From contig CM030706.1 in the NCBI GenBank assembly GCA_017979445.1, positions 21,655,884 to 21,719,883 of the forward strand: DNA of 64,000 bases, in the 5' to 3' direction. Position 1 is the stretch's first letter, and each line of letters begins with the position of its first letter. The translations under genes were made by a program, and so were the position numbers. The notes under the pieces are model-generated. The model did no database searches and was not told the origin of the DNA. It saw nothing but the letters and a program-made list of their open reading frames with translations. This document shows positions 35,301 to 44,300 of this stretch, one piece after another. The stretch comes from Akebia trifoliata. Its lineage: Eukaryota > Streptophyta > Magnoliopsida > Ranunculales > Lardizabalaceae.

Positions 35301-38300
35301 TCCTATTCCAGCACCCGGGGATGAGAAGGGAGATGTGGGAATCAAGGGGCAGAGAGAGAGAGAGAGAAAAAGAGAGAAGGAACATGTGGGAATCGAGGGC
35401 CAGAGAGAGAGAGAGAGAGTGCTCCCAAACGGGAGTAGGGAGAGTTCTCTTGTAGTAAGCATCCAGAACATGCCGTACAACTTTTAGGATGAGAAAGATC
35501 CACAAAGCCCTTGGTCATTAAAAATAACTTTGTTGGCATCAGACTGGGTCCACACACATGAGTTGGCATAGCAGCCTACCATACTATTCCCACATTATGC
35601 TAAATCACTCATCCCCCTCCTCTTTTGGTGACCTGTATGCACCCGTGCATAAGCGTTTGCCCCAACCTCCAAAACTAACCCCACCAAACACAAGACAATA
35701 CACAAAGCATGTCCAACAAGAAGATTATGACTGATCAACTACCCATTGTACAAGATGTGGACCTTAGTTGGCAATCCACCTACTCACTATAGTGCGTGTA
35801 GTTAGACATACACATGTATAGGACTTGGTGCTTAGGTGGGTTTGCCTATGAAATGGCCTTGTCATGCTAGCATCATCAATATTTAGCAGGGGAAATATGG
35901 TTTCCTTGGTGTGCATATATGGCAGCGAAAAATCATAGTCAACAATTTAAGCATTCATTGAAGAAAAGTTTGAGCAGCCCCACTGAACATGGGCAGTGGA
36001 GGTCAACAATCACCTTGAGAATGGCATGAGGTGACCCCACGTCCCCAAGCAATGGTGATCGAAAAAGGCCATCACCAAGGCATGAGGCAATCCAACTAGA
36101 CTAGGCCCACTGATGGTCAAAATATGCCAAGATCATGGCATCATGGGACCTCAATAGACGAGCCATTAGAGATCAAAAAGCACCATGAGAATGGCATGTG
36201 GTGAAGCAAGGGATGCATATCTGGTCCACAAACGACCCACCCAGCCTGAAATTAGGCCCGACCCAAGGCTGTTTATAGATGTGGACAGGACTGGACTTGG
36301 AATTCGGAAGCCCGATCCGAATCGAGCCCAAAACAATAAATTTTTCATCTTCAAGCCATTCTACATCTAACAGTAATTATTTTTAATCTATTAACCTTAG
36401 CTTCTTCTTTTTTTCTGATCAGAATGTGTACTAATCTTAGCTTCAATCCATCATTTTCAACTCGCCTTAATCCTTGTAGAAAGCCCTTGATTTTTCTATC
36501 CAAAATCCCATCATCTTTCACTTCAAAAAAATCCTATCTTGTTCTTGAGGTTTGAAGGTTGAAGTAGATAGAATCTTGCCCTATGACCACAACTTCATTT
36601 GGCATCCAAAAACATAATCAGATGCCACATGGATGAGAGCACAGAATTAAGAACTTTCAAAAAAATTAAAAAAGGTAATTTTAGTGTAGTCAAGGCGAGC
36701 ACATTAATACATGTGAGGTCAGGCATTGTAAGTCAAGGCATACCAAGAAACAAGCCTTAACTGCGGCTCAGTCAAAGAGCACACCTCCCTAAAACTAGAT
36801 AAAATAAATAATTTTATTTGTTATTGGTGGTTACAACTTAGTAATATGTACCATGTCACATAGTATCATCACGATAATATATAAAACTTTTTTTCCCGTT
36901 TACATTGTTTGGCATATTTACATTTACAAAACCCTAACTGATTTTTGGTTGTGGAAGACACCTCTTGGTGGTGCTTAATATTCATAGGCTCATCCAACTC
37001 CAACTATTGTTGCTGTGGCATAGCAACAACACAGGTTTCTACTTCTCTTCCCTTCTTTTTTTTTCCTCTTTTTTTAATCTTTTTTAACCTCCTTTCAAGG
37101 CTAACAACAAGAACAAGGACTTCGATGAGAGAGTTCAAAAGAAAAAGATTGATTTAGAGACAGATAGGGAAGATGATAAGCCATTAAACGATGGCAACAT
37201 CAATGAGAGTTATGTGATACCCGATGAGAATGATAAGTGATACTTTGCGAGTTGGGCAAAGTTGATATTTTGAAATTCATCTTTTAATGTTAGTACTCTT
37301 AGTGTACGGACATTGTATGGGATTTTATGATTTTGTGTTTTAAGCTTCTAAGGGTTCCTAGCGCCTTACTTTAATGATATTTTGTTAGTTTGTTAATTGT
37401 GTGCTGGTCATCGTGGTTTGGTGCCAAATTGCCTATTTATAGAGATTTAAGTGTTGAATTCTTTAACTTGTGTATATAAAACTCATATTTATACAAGTTA
37501 TAATTGTAAATATCTAGAACCCATCTTTTAATATTTAATTTTTTATTTTCTAATTCTATAATTGTTTTATAATTTGATAATTATTTAAAGTAGATAATTA
37601 TTTTATAATTTTATAGTGTCTTGCTTCACTCAGCCTTGCCTTACAGCTTCTGCCCCAAGCACCAGAAGGCATTTGTGCCTTTCGCCTTGAACTACATTGA
37701 AATTTTTCATTGTTTGATATATGTTGAGTGTTGTGTTATCCGCCTCCACTCCCAGGGTGTCACGTATCGTGCCCTTATTCAACTCATGACCCTCTTATAT
37801 TCATAGTTGCTCCTCCTTCCCCATCAGATCGGTCTTTTGGGGTAAATGGTTGTCAACATGATATCAGAACACTAGGTTCGTATAGGTAGCGGGTTCGAGT
37901 CTCCTCGAAGGAATTTTCACCCTTATGGGTGAGAGGGAGTGTTGAGTGTTGTGTCATCCACATCCGCTCCCAAGTGTCACTAATCGTGCCCTAGTTCAAC
38001 ATGTGACCCTCTTATATTCATATTTGCACCTTCCCCATCAGATCGATCTTTTGGGGTAAATGGTTGCAAACAATATTAATTTTAAATTTGAAAATTCAAT
38101 GACCGTCCATTTTCAAAGCCTTTAATCAAGCCAAAAAAAATATACTTTTTGAATTATTTTTTTTATCTGATCTAGGACATGAAATCAAGGAGGGTTGTGG
38201 TGTTATTTGGCCAACATGGCAATCCATGTGGGCCTAGCAAGACTTGGTAAGGGTGGAGAAGTAACATATTTTTTATTTTAGATTTAAAGCCAACAGATTG

Positions 38301-41300
38301 TGTTGGAACATGAGGGCTTTTAGGTCATTTTTTTCATTAGCTAATAAAAAGAACCAGGATCAAAGGGGCTTGTCACCAGTCTAAAAATAGAGGTAACTCA
38401 AATATTCACTTTAGCCCAGCCTAAAGCACACTAATTGGGTGAGCAAAAGTTGGGCATAGGCTTGGGTTTTGACACTTGGCCCAGCCCATTGTAGTAGAAG
38501 CTTGACCAAGTTCGACCTAAACAAACCCAAACCCGGCCCGGTTTCATCCCTCGATGAACCCATCAAACCAAGTCCACTAGTTATCAAGAAGTAACATGGG
38601 GAAAGAATGAGCCAACCCCACTATACCTAAGTGGTGGTTGAGAAGTACCATGAGGATGGCATGATGCAACCCTACTAGACATTGACCAATGTTGGTCAAA
38701 GTGCTCTAAGGATAGAATGATGTGACCCCAATGGACCTAGGACGATTAAGGAGACATGTTATCTCATGTGAATCCTCTGCCTATTGGAGTCATGGAGTGG
38801 TGCATGTTTTGAAGAACCTTGCATCACAATAAGGTTGAATATGATGACCATCTATAAGGATAGGATTTGTGCATATACACCAAGCGGTGTATTAAGGGAA
38901 AAGGTGTACTTAAAGCATAAAGGCCTCTTGCTATCTATGGCGCAAGACAAGGCTCGCACCTGAGTGAAGCAAGGCACAATAAAAAATTTAAAAATAATAG
39001 TGAAAGATAAATTCTAAATATTGACAATTATGATATGTATAAATATGAGTTTCATAACCAAGTTAAACCATTCAACAATTCAAGAAGAAGAAGAAGAAGA
39101 AAGTTCAGTTGTAACAAAAAAATTAGACAGGAAAAAGAACACGAAGGGAAGAAAAAGAAGTAGAAGGGAATCAGTAGCAACATATGTTGTTTCTACTAGG
39201 GCACAACAACTACTAAGGTCAAGGTTTAAAATGTCGTATCCAAGGAATGAAACAGTCAAGGCAAAAACAGATATTGTATCTACTGATACATTCTCGAAAC
39301 ATTCAATATTTCAAGGTCAATGTTTTGTATCATTCTTAGCCGATAACGATACATATGAACCAATACATTCCGATATTTTGAATCATAACTAGTGTTGTCA
39401 GGACGGGTTCAAGACGAACTTTGTTGAGCCCTAATCTCGCTCGTAAAGAGGCAGGCTCTACCTTAGACCAAACTTTATACCCTTATCGAGCTTAAGTCGA
39501 CTAAGCCCTAACTCAGGCCTACCAGACTCGGACCAATAGAAATGTGAATGTAAAATCCAATATTTTTTACCGTAAAATATTATAATTTAAAAAATAAAAA
39601 AATAAAAATTCATGTCAAGATTACACAATCAAATCTAATATTGGTTCTTACTAAACAAAACTAAATCTATTTTATTCAATTTTTTGTGAGGACTGTGCCT
39701 GGCAAGCCTTGACAAGGAGCAGTCAATATGTGCGTCTTGGAATGCCTCAATTACACTGTTCTGCCTCAATTAAGGCGCATTCGCTACGCATAATTCTTAC
39801 CCCCTTGGCAAGAAATTGATTTATTGCAAGTCCAAAAAGCTTGGTGAAGCCTCTACAACAATGGGTCGGGCCAAGGTGATTGGTAAGGCATCAAAGAACA
39901 CCCAAAAAGCTTCTAGAAAAATCCACATATTGAAGTAGAAAAGAGAACTAAGCAATCTACATCCTAAAGCTCCAACTTCACTTGTTGTATTAAGAATTAC
40001 TGGAGAGGCATCTAAGGGAAAGTTTTTTAAGAAAGCAACAAGTATCAAACCATTTATATGGATCACAAGAAAAAGGTTACCCATTTATTAATAGAATTTA
40101 TGGAATATAATTGAAGAGTGTAAGAGGGGGTTTATTGATAAGCCATATGCAGATATAGCTATCTACCTATCTGCATACCGCCTATGCCAATTCTACTTGG
40201 GGCAGCACAAGTCGTACACCATCATAATTTCTAATATGCATTCAATGAAAACTTTTGTATTTCCTCTAGTGATCAATTTTATACAAGGATACAAGTCGTG
40301 CATATAATAATTTCTAATACGTATTCGATGAAAACTTTTGTATTTCCTCTAGTGATCAATTTTATACAAGGATATCCTTTGGGGACACTTTTCTCAATGG
40401 GCTTTATCAACAGCTAGTTATCTTTGAGGATGATATGAAGTGCTAAATGGTAATCCTGTGGTGGATTACCTTACTCCATAGATGTGCACTTGGGACCATT
40501 TTCCCTCCTATACCTCAGAACCACAGGAATTTCCTGCCAGAACTAAGCTGGAAGCTTGCCCTTGGATGGACCAATCACCAAGAAACCCGATAGGACTTTC
40601 CATGTATTGGGGCCATGTTAGCTTCGCCATTTAGGAAAATACTAATTTTCCAGGAGAATGTGGTCACCCACAATAGAAATTATTCTTTCCCTAGAAATTT
40701 CTCTCCCCCTTTACAAGAAGTTGATTTATTGCAAGTCCAAAATCGTTCTTAACACCCCCCCCCCCCCCCGCCCCAAGCGAAAAAAAAAGTTAGCCCAAAG
40801 GGCAAGAAAAGTTGAGGCCAACTCCCTCATGTTGACAGATGCCCATTTCTGACCAATTTCCAGTTGGAATCTGATTTTCCATCTACAATCAAGCCTAGGC
40901 AAACAATATGCTGAGAAAATCGTTCACAAACAAACTTTTTTCATGGATTTTTCCAAAAAACTTGTAAATGCAAGAAGACTAAACTTGTAATGGATTCAGA
41001 AAACTTGTAAAGTTTATAAAAGCATTACACTACAAGAAGACTAAATATAGTTTGCACCTCTTAAATAAATGCAAAATATGAAAATATAAGGACATTCACC
41101 TCAAAACCAGCAGTGTCATACTGCCTCCTTTTCTCAGGATCAGATAATATGTTGTAAGAAAATGCAACCTCTTTGAAAAGCTCTGACGCTTCAGGATTGC
41201 TGGCATTTTTGTCAGGGTGATACCTGTTCATAATTTAGGAGTGATAAAAGATTCATGTGAGATCTGTTCAGTGGTATCACTATGCCAATGGAAAAAAAAT

Positions 41301-44300
41301 GACGGGCATGAGAAAATAAAAGGGTATTTTAGAAGCACCCCCCATGTTAAATTCGTGATATTAGGTTTACCCCCTTGCAAATGCAAGATTAGATTTACCC
41401 CCCTTGGCCATAAGTCGACATTGCATTTTTTTCAATAGTTTAACAGTGAAATTTTGATTTTTTTTTTTTTTAAATGCTCTTCAAATACTAAATCAAACTT
41501 TCACTATTAAATCATCAAGAAAAAACAACATTGACTTACAGTCAAGGAGGGTAAACCTAATTTTGCATTTCGCAAGGGGGGTAAACCTAATATCACAAAT
41601 TTAACAGGGGGGTCTTTCTAAAATACCCAAAATAAAATAGGAATACAAGGAGAGAAATAAGAAAAGCAGCAACTAAACTATGCAATGGAAGGCTTGGATG
41701 TACTTCAAAAAATTGATCTTTCAGCCATATAATTGCTTACAAATTTAAATCATACAGTTATAGAACACGTATATTATTCGAAAGACTGATACATCAAAAA
41801 AAAAAAGAAATACCCAAACAAAAAACAGTAGACAGACAGACTTGCAAGTATTAAGTTCAATATTTTCAGAAAAATCAAACAAGATTGATTGCCTCTTTGT
41901 TAGCTAACAATATGATTAATGAAGAATAACAATCCATAAAGTTCACTTTAAACTCAACAAATTTTAGAATGTTACTGGATGCACAAACAATCAATCTGAA
42001 GATATCATGTCCTTCAATTGAGATTGTGTAGGTCTTACCTTGAAATACATGTCCCCACACAATATATCGAGTTTCAAGCTTTTGATAATTTTTTCTTTAC
42101 CTTTTCTTTCTATTTTCCCATATTCTCCCCTTATAATTTCCGGCACTATCTTACTGGTTATGCAATCAAATTGCAGCCAGCAAGCATACTTCTGAGATAA
42201 GTCAGGGGCTTTGAATCATTATAGGCTCATGCTCTCAACATGATGCAATGTTCTGTGCCAGTGCAACAAAGTTTATATGCAAGACCCAGACGGTCTTTAC
42301 TCTTTGGACCCTTAAAACACAAAAGGCTTCTGAGAATTTAGAAGCCATAAAATAATACTCATGGAATATAGGCAATATGTAGAATTTCTTTTCTTTTTTT
42401 TTTTTCTTTTTTTTTGATAGGTTTAATTGTTAAAGCAGGCTTTTGAACCCAGATCTATGGTTTAACCACAGAAACTTTACCAACACACCGAGCTGGCACC
42501 TTCGCATTAATGTAGACTTTGAATCATCTTAAATTGCATGATTGTTAAATTTTATTTTTCTTTAGATCCTAAAAGCAAGAGAGCTGCTACGAGGTGAAGT
42601 ACATTGATGATTACTGTTATCTATTGTCATTTATCATCTGCAATTCAAAGCTTATGCTCGTATGTTATAAAAGAAAACTGGGTGCTTGTCACAAATACTA
42701 GTCCAGATTACAAGAATGGTACTCCTTGTCAATTCCCACACAACTAAAGTTCACGGTATTGCCGACATAGAAGTTAACCTTTGGAAGGACCATGATCCTA
42801 AAACAAAAAGATGTTCTACACACTCCAAAGATCATAAAAATCTAGTATCAAGTTATCTATTGGACAATATTAGCTTTCAATAAACTATCGAAGCTGAGTG
42901 GCTGACCAATATATAATTACTAAGAATAAGATATTTGTAAATAAGCGATATAGCTATGATGGCATGTTCAAATTAAATATAAAAAATTCAAATAAAGCAT
43001 CTTCATCTTCTACTTATTTTCTTCTGTGAATGGTTGGCATACAAGGATTTGTCCTATTAAATATGTTAGAAATACGAATTCCTCGGGCTTAGTTACATAT
43101 ACATACTTAAATCATAATAATAATTTTGATAAATGTAAATCATGTAATGCAGCAAAGATAACCATAACATTTTATAAAAGTGTTTAAAGGAACATTGCAA
43201 TTTCATAATTAATTCATTCAAATATATGAAAGGATTCTAACTTGAGGAGGAAAACAATGTTTCATAGTCTTTATTAATGATTTCTCAAAATATACCTACA
43301 TTTAATTAATGAAACACAAATATGAGGCAACATTATGTTTAAGTATTTTATTTTAAAGTACAAAATCAACATCACAAAAAACAAAAAAGACTTAGAACTG
43401 ATAGAGATATGGAATAGGACCCTATAGGATTCAATAAATTTACAGGCCAAACTTGTTTGCACAGCAAAGGCCTGTAAACACAAAACTTTGCATTTACAAT
43501 TTTTATGGTAATTTGCGGGGAAGCGCTTGGTGGAAAAAACCCACAAAATTTTTTGGGAGCTAGGTCCTCAAAAAAATATTTTTTTTTAAAGAAACGAATC
43601 TTCAAAATCATTACGTAAAGGCTCGCAAAACCTCCATTTTTTGTTTTGATGTTCTTCTCTATTTCGATTTCTACAACGAAAACAAAAAAATGCCAAATTT
43701 CATTCTAGCTCACAAAAACCCTAGTTTAATTAAAGAACCCATCAACATTTTTTCCAACAATGAACATTGTCAACATCTTGCTAGGGTTCTTCACCCCAAC
43801 ACAACTTCAAGCATTAGAGGTCACAGATGGGCTCGATTTCACTTCGACGTTGCTCAAAACAATAAAATTTAGTAGAAATGTAAGAAGAACGACGTTCATG
43901 TCTCAATCAAGCAGTCTTTAGGAAATCGAATGTGGATTCAACTTCTCAACCTGAGAGTAAATCCATTGGAGATGATTTTGTCACTAAGTTTTTAATGTAA
44001 ACCCTAACCAAGTTGAACACAGGTTTCTAATTGAAGTTGGTGGAAATGAAGAATAGTAGTCAGATCTTATGTATTTTAAGGATCTATTTTAGGGAGTATG
44101 AAAGGAAGCTTTATGTATAAGAAGAGGTTTCAGATGAATTTATCTCAAGAAGATGAGTTGGGCAGGAGTGTAGAACAATTGTCGAAGATGAGTTTCGAAC
44201 AATTGTAATCGTCGTCATATGTTAGAGTAGGATTGAGCTTGAGTTGTTGAGAATCGGTAAGGACAGGAAAGTTTTGTGGAGGTTTTTCCTCCACAAAATT

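Larger units (their letters stand above)
34806..41099 (-). other. ARG1: ARG1-like intron 2 (6.3 kb)
   Basis: Bounded by donor GTGAAT and acceptor TTAG. It holds GA repeats, two dispersed repeat clusters, a hAT-like element, a TRIM and an 84-bp duplication. Between these (34806-35330, 35440-35980, 38760-40200) nothing was recognised; the 123-codon frame at 39021-39392 has no family resemblance that I can see. Confidence 0.85.

Noticed and set aside
39021..39392. 123-codon open frame with Glu run and basic stretch
   Set aside because: No family resemblance, lies in intron 2 on the opposite strand, and overlaps repeat-like ATCGATAC sequence typical of hAT-type debris.
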